This document shows positions 7,454-14,299 of a stretch of 14,299 nucleotides of DNA, one piece after another (positions within the stretch are counted from its first letter, which is position 1; each line of letters starts with the position of its first letter). The notes below the pieces were generated by a model. That model was given only the letters and a program-made list of their open reading frames with translations. It made no database searches and was not told the DNA's origin. The stretch is from NCBI GenBank assembly GCA_003514305.1, contig DORE01000090.1:4970-19268 (forward strand). The letters run 5' to 3'. Origin of the DNA: Gammaproteobacteria bacterium (GTDB lineage Bacteria; Pseudomonadota; Gammaproteobacteria; Pseudomonadales; Pseudohongiellaceae). The position numbers were made by a program, and so were the translations under genes.

Positions 7454-7528
7454 TTAACAACCCGAGCTCTAACTTAAACAAAGATTTTCTGGAGGGTTCT
7501 GACTCTTATCGCGACTAATTATTATGTC

Positions 7529-7605
<77 letters not shown>

Positions 7606-7681
7606 GTTGCCATCTCGCCCTGTAAGCAAATGAGATAGTTTAGTAAACTTTCAGGGAGTGCACTCGTCCACAAAGCAGCGA

Positions 7682-7711
7682 ATTGTACAGAATTACTCGC
7701 ACCCATGTCGA
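7682..7711 (-). promoter_or_regulatory. Candidate sigma70 promoter for tRNA-Val and thrS
   Basis: On the minus strand TCGACA (7706-7711) and TACAAT (7682-7687) are 18 bases apart, each one mismatch from consensus. Initiation near 7675 would put the start about 70 bases upstream of tRNA-Val. A weaker pair nearer the tRNA (TTTACT, 17 bases, TACAGG) is an alternative. Confidence 0.5.
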
Positions 7712-7739
7712 TGAATTTATCGGAAGAGTCGCTCTTAAG

Positions 7740-9758
7740 TCATTGCCTTAGCATCCGTTGCTTCAGCTTCGCAATATTGTCTCGCGTGGCGGCTGCTTCT
7801 TCGAATGCCAGATTTTTGGCTTGTTCATACATCAAAGATTCCTGCTGAGCAATTTCCTTGCGGATTTCATCTGGGTCGGAAAAGTCCATGCTCGAATAAG
7901 CGTTACCGGTCTTGGTCACTGACCGATGAGAGCTCCGGGCATCTATCCCTTGCTTGGCATGCGCGCCCTCCATGACATCAAGAATTCGTTTATCGACCCC
8001 TTTGGGAATGATGTTATGTTCGCGATTGTAGGTGAGCTGCGTGTCTCGTCTTCGATTCGATTCATCCATGGCTCGTTTCATCGAGCCAGTAATGGTGTCG
8101 GCGTAAAGTATTGCTCTGCCATTCAGGTTTCTCGCCGCTCGACCAATAGTCTGAATCAGTGACCGTTCAGAGCGGAGAAACCCCTCTTTGTCAGCATCAA
8201 ATACAGCAACTAGCGAGACCTCGGGGATATCGAGACCTTCGCGCAACAGATTAATGCCCACAAGTACGTCAAAATTCCCTAGCCTCAGATCGCGGAGGAT
8301 TTCAGATCTCTCCACAGTATCGATATCGGAATGCAAATAGCGAACCCGTACTTTGTGTTCCGCAAGGTAATCCGTCAGGTCTTCTGCCATACGTTTGGTG
8401 AGGACAGTAACCAGCACTCGCTCATGCTGTGCTACAACCCTATTAACTTCAGACAACAGATCATCTACTTGACTTGAGGCCGAACGCACCTCCAATTCTG
8501 GGTCAACTAGCCCGGTTGGACGAACCACCTGCCGTACCTTTTGCCCTTCATGTTCGCTTTCATAGGGACCAGGGGTCGCAGATACATATATGATTTGCGG
8601 GGCCAGGGACTCCCATTCTTCAAATCTCAAAGGCCGGTTATCCAATGCGGACGGCAAGCGAAATCCATATTCCACTAGAGTTTCCTTACGCGATCGATCG
8701 CCCTTATACATTGCCCCCAATTGTGGTATCGAGACATGAGACTCATCTGCGACGACCAAAGAATTCTTCGGTAGATAGTCGTAAAGCGTTGGTGGCGGTT
8801 CTCCTGCAGCTCTGCCAGACAGATAGCGTGAGTAATTCTCAATGCCGTTGCAGTATCCCAATTCCTGAATCATCTCAAGATCGAATTTGGTTCGCTGTTC
8901 TAGTCGTTGTGCTTCCACTAGCCGATTGTTACTTTGCAACTGCGAGAGACGTTCCTTGAGCTCAAGTCGAATCTCGTCTAGCGTGCTCAAAAGCTTTTCA
9001 CGCGGAGTCACGTAATGAGATTTCGGGAATACTGTGAGCCTCGGCACTTCCTTAATCAAAGCTCCGGTCAAAGGATCGAAGTAAGAAAGCTTCTCGATCT
9101 CATCGTCAAACAACTCGATTCGGATCGCATTTCGCTCCGACTCAGCAGGGTAGATGTCTATAACATCCCCCCGTACGCGATAGGTTGCCCTCTTCAGTTC
9201 CATATCATTGCGGGTGTACTGAAGATCCGTGAGCCGCCTCAATAACTTACGCTGATCCATTCGGTCGCCCCGATCGAGATGCACAACCATTTGCAAATAG
9301 GAGCTTGGATCTCCTAGGCCATATATCGCGGATACGGTAGCGACAACAATGACATCCTGGCGCTCAAGAAGGGCCTTCGTCGCCGAAAGCCTCATTTGTT
9401 CTATGTGATCATTAATCGATGCGTCTTTTTCAATGTAAAGGTCGGACGAGGGCACGTACGCTTCAGGCTGATAGTAATCGTAATAGGATACAAAATATTC
9501 CACGGCATTTTTGGGAAAGAACTCTTTGAACTCTCCGTATAACTGCGCAGCAAGCGTTTTGTTCGGCGCCATAACCAAAGTTGGCCTCTGAACGGTTTCG
9601 ATGACGTTTGCAATAGTGAAGGTTTTCCCGGATCCGGTAACTCCGAGCAATGTTTGAGCATGAAGACCATCCGTCAAGCCTTCAACTAACTTAGCGATTG
9701 CGCCAGGTTGATCTCCTGCAGGTTTGAACTTAGATTTTAGGATAAATTGTTTCGACAT
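7740..9758 (-). CDS. uvrB: Excinuclease ABC subunit B
   Basis: UvrB is the central helicase-like subunit of nucleotide excision repair. UvrA loads it at damaged DNA and it then recruits UvrC for incision. It has 672 residues against 673 in E. coli. The Walker A motif GVTGSGKT is at 39-46. The beta-hairpin that probes the strand is visible (YYDYYQPEAYVPSSDLYIEKD, about 92-112, with its tyrosines). The Walker B/DEAD-type motif is DESH at 338-341. The second helicase domain has INLLREGLDIPEVSLVAV and QTIGRAARN. The C-terminal UVR domain (SLMYEQAKNLAFEEAAATRD in part) contacts UvrA and UvrC. It stands alone, with no clear ribosome binding site. Only a degenerate LexA-like sequence precedes it, so SOS control cannot be claimed. 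uvrB next to wbpM is also the arrangement in Pseudomonas aeruginosa. Confidence 0.98.
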   Translation of the reverse strand: MSKQFILKSKFKPAGDQPGAIAKLVEGLTDGLHAQTLLGVTGSGKTFTIANVIETVQRPTLVMAPNKTLAAQLYGEFKEFFPKNAVEYFVSYYDYYQPEAYVPSSDLYIEKDASINDHIEQMRLSATKALLERQDVIVVATVSAIYGLGDPSSYLQMVVHLDRGDRMDQRKLLRRLTDLQYTRNDMELKRATYRVRGDVIDIYPAESERNAIRIELFDDEIEKLSYFDPLTGALIKEVPRLTVFPKSHYVTPREKLLSTLDEIRLELKERLSQLQSNNRLVEAQRLEQRTKFDLEMIQELGYCNGIENYSRYLSGRAAGEPPPTLYDYLPKNSLVVADESHVSIPQLGAMYKGDRSRKETLVEYGFRLPSALDNRPLRFEEWESLAPQIIYVSATPGPYESEHEGQKVRQVVRPTGLVDPELEVRSASSQVDDLLSEVNRVVAQHERVLVTVLTKRMAEDLTDYLAEHKVRVRYLHSDIDTVERSEILRDLRLGNFDVLVGINLLREGLDIPEVSLVAVFDADKEGFLRSERSLIQTIGRAARNLNGRAILYADTITGSMKRAMDESNRRRDTQLTYNREHNIIPKGVDKRILDVMEGAHAKQGIDARSSHRSVTKTGNAYSSMDFSDPDEIRKEIAQQESLMYEQAKNLAFEEAAATRDNIAKLKQRMLRQ

Positions 9759-9984
9759 AGTGCTTGTATGATTCAGGTTCTAAAGAGAAAACTGTATGCC
9801 CATTCATAGTGCGGCGCGAAAGCCATAAGAAGGCAAGGTACCTTAATCTCGGGTTGGATCGCCCACTGAGGTTGACCGTCATATATTTTCTCATTAGACT
9901 ACGCGCCTTTTCTGGAATTCGGTCACACCGCAAGTCGCTTCGGCTGATGGATGTCATCGTCCGATCCGGAAAATAAGACTCTGC
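9759..9984. other. Divergent intergenic region between uvrB and tRNA-Asn
   Basis: This 226-base stretch holds the uvrB leader on the minus strand and a tRNA-Asn promoter on the plus strand. Open frames on both strands here lack ribosome binding sites and recognisable protein features. I see no gene in it. Confidence 0.6.
9872..9900 (+). promoter_or_regulatory. Candidate sigma70 promoter for tRNA-Asn
   Basis: TTGACC (9872-9877) and TAGACT (9895-9900) are separated by exactly 17 bases containing an AT-rich ATATATTTT. Transcription from about 9907 would run into tRNA-Asn after roughly 78 bases. Confidence 0.55.
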
Positions 9985-10059
9985 TGCCCAATAGCTCAAT
10001 GGTAGAGTAGGTGACTGTTAATCACTTGGTTCCTGGTTCGAGTCCAGGTTGGGCAGCCA
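9985..10059 (+). tRNA. tRNA-Asn (anticodon GTT)
   Basis: This is a complete cloverleaf of 75 bases with encoded CCA. The acceptor strands TGCCCAA and TTGGGCA pair fully. The D arm is AGCTCAATGGTAGAGT. The anticodon arm GGTGA-CTGTTAA-TCACT has GTT and one G-T pair. The T arm CCTGG-TTCGAGT-CCAGG is perfect, followed by G73 and CCA. It is transcribed away from uvrB and towards the cyclophilin gene. Confidence 0.97.
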
Positions 10060-10068
10060 TTTTGTGCC

Positions 10069-10135
10069 TGTTCAGTAGAACAACTCCACGATCAGTTCAG
10101 CTCTCAGCCCCTCTCCGCATTGCCTTTTCGGCAAT
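10069..10135 (+). terminator. Weak hairpins after tRNA-Asn
   Basis: Two short perfect hairpins follow the tRNA: TGTTC-AGTA-GAACA (10069-10082) and ATTGCC-TTTTC-GGCAAT (10119-10135). Neither is followed by a proper T run, so termination is only a possibility. The rest of the 186 bases to the next gene holds the candidate promoter and nothing else I can recognise. Confidence 0.25.
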
Positions 10136-10182
10136 CTTCAACGGCCGCCAGATTGCGTTCCCGATAGCTTCGATATAAGTGG

Positions 10183-10209
10183 TTGGACTCAATGAGTTTA
10201 AGGTATAGT
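10183..10209 (+). promoter_or_regulatory. Weak candidate promoter for the cyclophilin gene
   Basis: TTGGAC (10183-10188) and TATAGT (10204-10209) resemble -35 and -10 boxes, but the spacing is only 15 bases. They lie about 37 bases before the ATG. Confidence 0.3.
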
Positions 10210-10245
10210 GACACGGTAACGCGCCTTCGTACCGGAGAATACTTT

Positions 10246-10809
10246 ATGATTCGATCACTTTTTATAGCACTGATACTGAGTTTTGGCACTGCGGCGATCG
10301 CCCAGGACAACCCCGTTGTGGTGATGGAGACGAACAAAGGAACTATCCGCATCGAGCTCTGGCCGGATGAAGCGCCTATCAGTGTGGAGAACTTCCTTCG
10401 ATATACAGATAGCGAACTCTATGACGGCTTAATTTTTCATAGAGTGATAAGTGGGTTCATGATTCAAGGGGGCGGCTTCAACTCCGACATGGTACAACTA
10501 TCCGCCTACGAGCCGATCAAGAACGAGGCAAAGTCAAGTGTTCCCAACAACCGGGGCACTCTATCCATGGCGCGGACCAATGTAGTCGACAGTGCGACCA
10601 GCCAATTTTTTATTAACCTCGCCGATAATGATTTTTTGAATCACACGAGCGACACTCCCAGCGGATTCGGATACGCGGTGTTTGGTCAGGTAATAGGAGG
10701 CATGGAAGTTGTTGATGAGATAGCCAAAGTGGCTACTGGGCGTAGTGGCCCTTATAACGATGTTCCCACTGAGCCGATAATTATTTTGTCGGCGCGACGA
10801 GAACTCTAG
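10246..10809 (+). CDS. ppiA: Periplasmic cyclophilin-type peptidyl-prolyl cis-trans isomerase
   Basis: This enzyme speeds proline cis-trans isomerisation during folding of exported proteins. It has 187 residues (PpiA of E. coli has 190). Residues 1-19 form a signal peptide (MIRSLFIALILSFGTAAIA) with likely cleavage after AIA, so the mature protein is periplasmic. The cyclophilin core is complete: FHRVISGFMIQGGGF at 64-78 with catalytic Arg66 and Gln74, MARTNVVDSATSQFFIN at 108-124, and FGYAVFGQV at 141-149. A longer frame exists upstream, but ATG 10246 is chosen because GGAG lies eight bases before it and because it yields a proper signal peptide. It is convergent with the wbpM-like gene, 33 bases apart, with no obvious terminator between. 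Confidence 0.95.
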   Translation: MIRSLFIALILSFGTAAIAQDNPVVVMETNKGTIRIELWPDEAPISVENFLRYTDSELYDGLIFHRVISGFMIQGGGFNSDMVQLSAYEPIKNEAKSSVPNNRGTLSMARTNVVDSATSQFFINLADNDFLNHTSDTPSGFGYAVFGQVIGGMEVVDEIAKVATGRSGPYNDVPTEPIIILSARREL

Positions 10810-10842
10810 GACATTCTCACAAACCCCAAGGCCTGGAAAACT

Positions 10843-12834
10843 TTATTCTTTGAAAAGGCGGGTCACTTTTGCTGACTCGCCTCCCCCTGTATCAGTCATG
10901 GCATCAACGCCCAGGCTTGCTTCTGCAGCCATATCGGATTGTATATCCCAGAGTGGGTCACTAATTTCTTCCTTAGGTTCAAATCCGTCCACGGCCTCAA
11001 GCAAGATCGCTCGAATTTCAGTCAGAGTCATCTCTTTACAGGCCAACTGTAGTCTACTCAGCAAATTTTGAAGCTCTTCCCAAACCAAGAAATCTTCTTC
11101 AGCCCGCATGATCTTGGGGTGCTCTGTCCCTGTTACCGACTCACCGATCAAGAGTTCTTCGTAAAGCTTTTCTCCTGGTCTCAAACCAGTATATTCAATA
11201 GCGATATCACCGCGGTAGGCGTTTTCATCTTTAACGTCATAACCCATCAGATGCACCATCTTTTTGGCCAGATCTACTATCCGAATAGGCTCATTCATAT
11301 CGAGAACAAACACGTCCCCGCCTTTCGCCATTGACCCCGCTTGAATCACCAGTTGAGCCGCCTCCTGAACCGTCATGAAATAGCGCGTAACTTCCGGATG
11401 CGTCACAGTAATAGGGCCGCCGGTGCTGATCTGCCGGCGAAACAGTGGCACGACTGAACCAGAAGAGCCAAGCACATTACCGAAACGAACCATACTAAAT
11501 CGAGTATTGCTGGCTCGTTGGGCCATAGCTTGTAGCACCTGCTCAGCAAATCGTTTTGTTGCACCCATAAAATTGGTAGGCCGGACTGCTTTGTCCGTCG
11601 AAATCAGGACAAAGTTTTTAACACCGAAATCTTCCGACACTTGAGCAGATATCAGCGTGCCAAAAATATTATTTTGCGCACCTTCAACGATATTCTTTTC
11701 AACCAATGGCACCTGCTTGTAGGCCGCCACATGATAAACCGTTTCCACCCCAAACGTTTTGATGGTATTTTCCATCAAAGCTCGATTGCAGACAGATCCG
11801 AGCAAGGCGACGATCGAGATATTCTCGCCCCCTCCGACTGATTTTAGCTTTTCACGCAGCTCAGCTTCTATCGCGTACAACCCATATTCAAACGTATCCA
11901 ATATGACCAGCCGAGATGGGTCAATGGTAACAATCTGACGGCAGAGCTCGGAACCGATAGAACCTCCGGCGCCAGTCACCATTACCGCCTGCCCGGTTAT
12001 GCAGGCACCCAACAGTTGTGGATCGGGTGGCACGATATCTCTTCCAAGGAGATCTTCTATATCGATATCCCTGATCTCATCCACCCCAACCTTTCCGGAC
12101 ACCATATCAAACAGATCAGGGACAGTTTTTACATGAATGGGCAAATGCTCTAGCCGGTTCAGGATCTCTTTTCTCTCGGCATGAGTTGCGGATGGAATAG
12201 CCAACAAAATTTGCCGAACTGAATAGGTTTCAATAAGTTCATAAAGCGAGTTGGGGCTGTAAACCCGGATCCCATGAACCGAGCTCCCAATCATACTACG
12301 CCCATCATCCACAAAAGCTACCGGCAGGTATTGGTCGCCATTCTGCAGCGCCACCACCAACTGCATGCCCGAACTGCCAGCACCATAGATAATAATGGGC
12401 TCTTTTGGCCGAAAATTCTGAATCAAGCCCTGAAGCAGCACTTTGACAAAAAACCGGCTCCCGCCCATGAGAAGGAGAGATGTCATCCAAAAAATAAGCA
12501 GAACCGAAAAATCGGCGGTAGCGGCCGAGGAAGTTAAAATATAAGTCGCTGCCAAAAGCGCGGTAGCAAATGTCACCGCCTGTAGAATCAAAAACCCAGC
12601 CTGCAGCCCCATATACAGCAGGACGATCCTATACAAGCCAAGCCGAGCAAAAAACACGATACTCAAAGCAGTAGCCAAAGTGAAATAGCCATAAATCCGC
12701 TGCCCCTGACCAAACGCATCACCATCTAGCAAAGCGAGTGAAAAGCCAAGAGACATGAATAACATAAGCGCATCAGCAGACGTCATAAGCGCTTGTTTTA
12801 AAGATCGAGAAAGGGGGATTGTAGGGATCCGCAT
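10843..12834 (-). CDS. wbpM: WbpM/FlaA1-family membrane UDP-GlcNAc 4,6-dehydratase
   Basis: Members convert UDP-GlcNAc to UDP-4-keto-6-deoxy-GlcNAc, the first step towards QuiNAc, FucNAc or bacillosamine-type sugars. It has 663 residues from ATG 12834 (WbpM of P. aeruginosa has 665). Four membrane segments lie at about 17-36, 50-68, 71-100 and 109-129. A first Rossmann-like domain has GAGSSG at 151-156. The C-terminal short-chain dehydrogenase domain has TGAGGSIGSE at 287-296. The active site reads STDKAVRPTNFMGATKR, with Met423 and Lys427 in place of the usual Tyr-x3-Lys, typical of the WbpM subgroup. ATG 12834 is preferred over the upstream in-frame start at 12870 because GGAG lies five bases before it. 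It follows the wbpL-like gene by 16 bases, so they form an operon. FlaA1/PglF-like specificity cannot be excluded. Confidence 0.93.
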   Translation of the reverse strand: MRIPTIPLSRSLKQALMTSADALMLFMSLGFSLALLDGDAFGQGQRIYGYFTLATALSIVFFARLGLYRIVLLYMGLQAGFLILQAVTFATALLAATYILTSSAATADFSVLLIFWMTSLLLMGGSRFFVKVLLQGLIQNFRPKEPIIIYGAGSSGMQLVVALQNGDQYLPVAFVDDGRSMIGSSVHGIRVYSPNSLYELIETYSVRQILLAIPSATHAERKEILNRLEHLPIHVKTVPDLFDMVSGKVGVDEIRDIDIEDLLGRDIVPPDPQLLGACITGQAVMVTGAGGSIGSELCRQIVTIDPSRLVILDTFEYGLYAIEAELREKLKSVGGGENISIVALLGSVCNRALMENTIKTFGVETVYHVAAYKQVPLVEKNIVEGAQNNIFGTLISAQVSEDFGVKNFVLISTDKAVRPTNFMGATKRFAEQVLQAMAQRASNTRFSMVRFGNVLGSSGSVVPLFRRQISTGGPITVTHPEVTRYFMTVQEAAQLVIQAGSMAKGGDVFVLDMNEPIRIVDLAKKMVHLMGYDVKDENAYRGDIAIEYTGLRPGEKLYEELLIGESVTGTEHPKIMRAEEDFLVWEELQNLLSRLQLACKEMTLTEIRAILLEAVDGFEPKEEISDPLWDIQSDMAAEASLGVDAMTDTGGGESAKVTRLFKE

Positions 12835-12850
12835 TTTATCTCCAGGGAAG

Positions 12851-13855
12851 TTAGTGCCTTCCCGCGCCAAAGTCCAACGCCAGCATAGCCAAGGGTGCTA
12901 AAGCAATCAAACTGAAAAAGCCGCCGAGGCTCGGGTAGAGTACGCTGGCTATTGCTAAAGGTGTCAGCCAGCACACGTTAATAAGTATCGTTACTATCGT
13001 CACTTTGCTGTGACTCTGGAACTTTCTGGAAGCGTGCTGATAGGCATGCGTGTTATGCCCTTCAAACCAACGCTCGCCGCTTAAGAAGCGACGACACAGC
13101 GTGAGTGTTGCGTCAATTGCAAAAATTGCCAATAAAATCAGCCATGTCCAATAAGTCATGACGCCCGCCTGCACCGTAATCAGTGCCATCAAGCCAACAA
13201 AAAACCCAGCAAAACCGCTTCCTACATCACCCATAAAAATTCGAGCTGGCTGCCAATTCCAGATCAGAAAACCCGACGCTGATGCACAAGCTACTGCCAA
13301 CAGCATGGATCCCCCCATGTCGAGCCCATTGATGCCTGCCACGAGCGAAAAGCCAGTAACATAAATCAACTCCGCTCCCGCCAAACCATCTATGCCATCC
13401 ATGAAATTAAACAGGTTGGTCAGCCAAACCAGAGCCAGCAGAGCTAGAGGAACCAGTATTGTCTGATCAAAAATTTTGAAAAAGCCAAAATCGAGCGCGG
13501 GAATTTCACCCAGCCAGAATAACGACCACAAAGCCGCGCCGAAATGCAACGGAATTCGAAAAATGGCATGGACGTTCCTCACATCATCAATCAGGCCTAT
13601 CGATGCGACAGCGAATGCGCCGAAGAGCGATAAAAAAACTCTCTCATCGAGCTGACCCGCATAGCACGAATAAGCTGCAGCCGCAAAAACTAGAATCACC
13701 ACAGAAAGCCCGCCGCCAATTGGCGTGGGCTTGGAGTGAGACGATCGGGCCACAGGTTTGTCGAGCACTCTTGTGTGATGCGCTGCGATTCGCAGCAGGC
13801 CAGTCAGCATGGTCGAAATCAAAAAACTTACTGCCAGCAAAAACAGAGTATTCAT
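12851..13855 (-). CDS. wbpL: WbpL/WecA-type undecaprenyl-phosphate sugar-1-phosphate transferase
   Basis: This integral membrane enzyme of glycosyltransferase family 4 (MraY/WecA/WbpL) moves an N-acetylaminosugar phosphate from a UDP-sugar to undecaprenyl phosphate, starting O-antigen or other glycan synthesis. It has 334 residues with about ten hydrophobic segments. Family motifs are visible: RSSHSKPTPIGGG at 37-49, the Asp pair in GLIDDVRN at 87-94, NLFNFMDGIDGLAG at 147-160, RIFMGDVGSGF at 205-215 and the cytoplasmic His loop HNTHAYQ at 267-273. The pairing with a 4,6-dehydratase favours a WbpL-like 6-deoxy-aminosugar substrate over plain GlcNAc, but this is inference. AAGG lies about nine bases before ATG 13855. 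Confidence 0.92.
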   Translation of the reverse strand: MNTLFLLAVSFLISTMLTGLLRIAAHHTRVLDKPVARSSHSKPTPIGGGLSVVILVFAAAAYSCYAGQLDERVFLSLFGAFAVASIGLIDDVRNVHAIFRIPLHFGAALWSLFWLGEIPALDFGFFKIFDQTILVPLALLALVWLTNLFNFMDGIDGLAGAELIYVTGFSLVAGINGLDMGGSMLLAVACASASGFLIWNWQPARIFMGDVGSGFAGFFVGLMALITVQAGVMTYWTWLILLAIFAIDATLTLCRRFLSGERWFEGHNTHAYQHASRKFQSHSKVTIVTILINVCWLTPLAIASVLYPSLGGFFSLIALAPLAMLALDFGAGRH

Positions 13856-13890
13856 AACCGCCGACCTTGAAGCGAGACTAAAGCCCGTGA

Positions 13891-13922
13891 ATTATAGCGC
13901 GAAACCACTCGAAATTTTTCAA
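13891..13922 (-). promoter_or_regulatory. Candidate promoter of the wbpL-wbpM operon
   Basis: A perfect TATAAT (13891-13896, minus strand) lies about 35 bases upstream of the wbpL ATG. The best -35-like hexamer is TTGAAA (13917-13922), but the gap of 20 bases is long, so the -10 element is the firm part. I found no JUMPstart/ops element. Confidence 0.45.
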
Positions 13923-13961
13923 TATTTCAGGCTTCGTGGTGACACAGCAGGACGCCATAAA

Positions 13962-14090
13962 CTACACAAATGCAATCTTCTGTAATAAGAACCCTGTTTT
14001 ATCACTCTGCTGGTTCGCTGCCCCGATAACCCAACACGCCAGCAACTTCTCTGGGGTGAAAAAGTTACCAATCTTTTCCCATTGAGCCAC
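13962..14090 (-). CDS. Possible small protein of 42 residues, unknown function
   Basis: On the minus strand a GTG codon (14088-14090) is preceded four bases upstream by AAGGA, within the run GGAAAGGA. It opens a frame of 42 codons ending at TAG 13962-13964. It begins VAQWEKIGNFFTPEKLL, followed by a short nonpolar patch (ACWVIGAA) and a polar, then hydrophobic end. I do not recognise it. The ribosome binding site and protein-like composition favour it, while the short length, GTG start and lack of known relatives speak against it. It lies between pyrF and wbpL on the same strand. Confidence 0.3.
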   Translation of the reverse strand: MAQWEKIGNFFTPEKLLACWVIGAANQQSDKTGFLLQKIAFV

Positions 14091-14143
14091 AAAATCCTTT
14101 CCGCTGATTAATTCAAAGATCGACTACGAGAATAGCTAAAGTT

Positions 14144-14299
14144 TCAGCAAGCCCCAGCGACAGCTGAATTAAACTCTTCCAAAGCGTCTGCTGGAGAGTT
14201 TGCTTGAGTAATAGGTCTTCCGACCACGAGGTAAGTGCTGCCCATTGCCAGAGCTTCGGCAGGGCCAACCACTCTTTTTTGATCGCCATTTGCTTCGCC
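14144..14299 (-). CDS. pyrF: Orotidine 5'-phosphate decarboxylase, C-terminal end only
   Basis: The last 51 residues of PyrF are encoded here; the rest lies beyond the right edge. This cytosolic enzyme decarboxylates OMP to UMP in pyrimidine synthesis. The visible end has the conserved GDQKRVVGPAEAL, in line with the E. coli segment after the phosphate-binding loop, and the TIM-barrel signature YLVVGRPITQA with the phosphate-contacting Arg. It ends ALEEFNSAVAGAC before TGA at 14144-14146. In many gammaproteobacteria pyrF lies near ihfB and the lapAB genes, next to surface-polysaccharide clusters. Confidence 0.93.
   Translation of the reverse strand, partial: GEANGDQKRVVGPAEALAMGSTYLVVGRPITQANSPADALEEFNSAVAGAC

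Larger units (their letters stand above)
13858..14143. other. Intergenic region between wbpL and pyrF
   Basis: This 286-base stretch contains the wbpL promoter candidate, one possible small ORF (13962-14090, minus strand) and an inverted pair TGCTGG/CCAGCA spaced by about 25 bases inside that ORF. No clear terminator for pyrF and no remnant of wzz or a glycosyltransferase was recognised. Confidence 0.5.

Noticed and set aside
7454..7528. tRNA-like operator for ThrRS autorepression upstream of thrS
   Set aside because: I could not find an anticodon-arm mimic with a convincing stem in these 75 bases.
9792..9807. LexA-like box upstream of uvrB (CTGT, eight bases, TCAT)
   Set aside because: One half matches CTGT but the other is TCAT instead of ACAG, so it is too degenerate to claim SOS control.
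9764..9976. Open frame of 70 codons on the plus strand between uvrB and tRNA-Asn
   Set aside because: It has a TTG start, no ribosome binding site, many basic residues and no family features; it also spans the tRNA promoter.
9730..9999. Open frame on the minus strand overlapping the uvrB start and tRNA-Asn
   Set aside because: It overlaps two well-supported genes and shows no protein-like motif.
10183..10245. N-terminal extension of the cyclophilin to 10183
   Set aside because: It would bury the signal peptide behind 21 polar residues, while ATG 10246 has a good ribosome binding site.
10810..10842. Bidirectional terminator between the cyclophilin and wbpM genes
   Set aside because: The 33 bases hold only a weak CCAAGGCCTGG palindrome with no T run, so no terminator can be supported.
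12835..12870. Upstream start for the wbpM-like gene at 12870
   Set aside because: It would overlap the wbpL end by 20 bases and has no better ribosome binding site; ATG 12834 has GGAG five bases away and fits the family length.
13858..14143. JUMPstart/ops element or wzz remnant expected upstream of O-antigen genes
   Set aside because: No GGCGGTAG-like motif and no frame resembling a chain-length regulator was found on the minus strand.

Overview
The window looks like the chromosome of a gammaproteobacterium with roughly 50% GC or slightly less. The proteins closely resemble Pseudomonas-type homologues, and the gene order matches too: thrS-infC-rpmI-rplT-pheS-pheT-ihfA-merR followed by a proline tRNA, and a wbpL/wbpM pair beside uvrB. 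I cannot name a genus. A marine or Cellvibrio/Pseudomonas-like lineage would fit. I see no transposon, phage gene, CRISPR array or toxin system.

Region 1 (1-7605, all on the minus strand) is the translation operon. Reading along transcription, it runs tRNA-Val(GAC), thrS, infC, rpmI, rplT, pheS, pheT, ihfA and a small MerR-family regulator. The 5' part of a tRNA-Pro(GGG) is cut by the left edge. The operon makes two aminoacyl-tRNA synthetases, initiation factor 3, ribosomal proteins L35 and L20, and one half of the IHF nucleoid protein. Two spots look regulatory. One is the thrS-infC junction, where a strong ribosome binding site faces an AUC codon that is out of frame with IF3. The other is a 179-base infC-rpmI leader with competing hairpins, where L20 feedback is expected.

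Region 2 (7606-10245) holds uvrB (minus strand), which makes the DNA-damage recognition helicase of nucleotide excision repair. It is flanked by the tRNA-Val promoter region on the left and by tRNA-Asn(GTT) (plus strand) with its own promoter on the right. The intergenic pieces carry promoters and small hairpins but no convincing gene.

Region 3 (10246-14299) is an envelope region. A secreted cyclophilin (plus strand) converges on a two-gene operon (minus strand) of a WbpL/WecA-type undecaprenyl-phosphate sugar-1-phosphate transferase and a WbpM-type membrane UDP-GlcNAc 4,6-dehydratase. A 286-base gap with a good -10 element and one possible 42-residue small ORF separates these from the 3' end of pyrF, cut by the right edge. 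In related bacteria this place often holds a long O-antigen cluster; here only the initiating and sugar-modifying enzymes are present.
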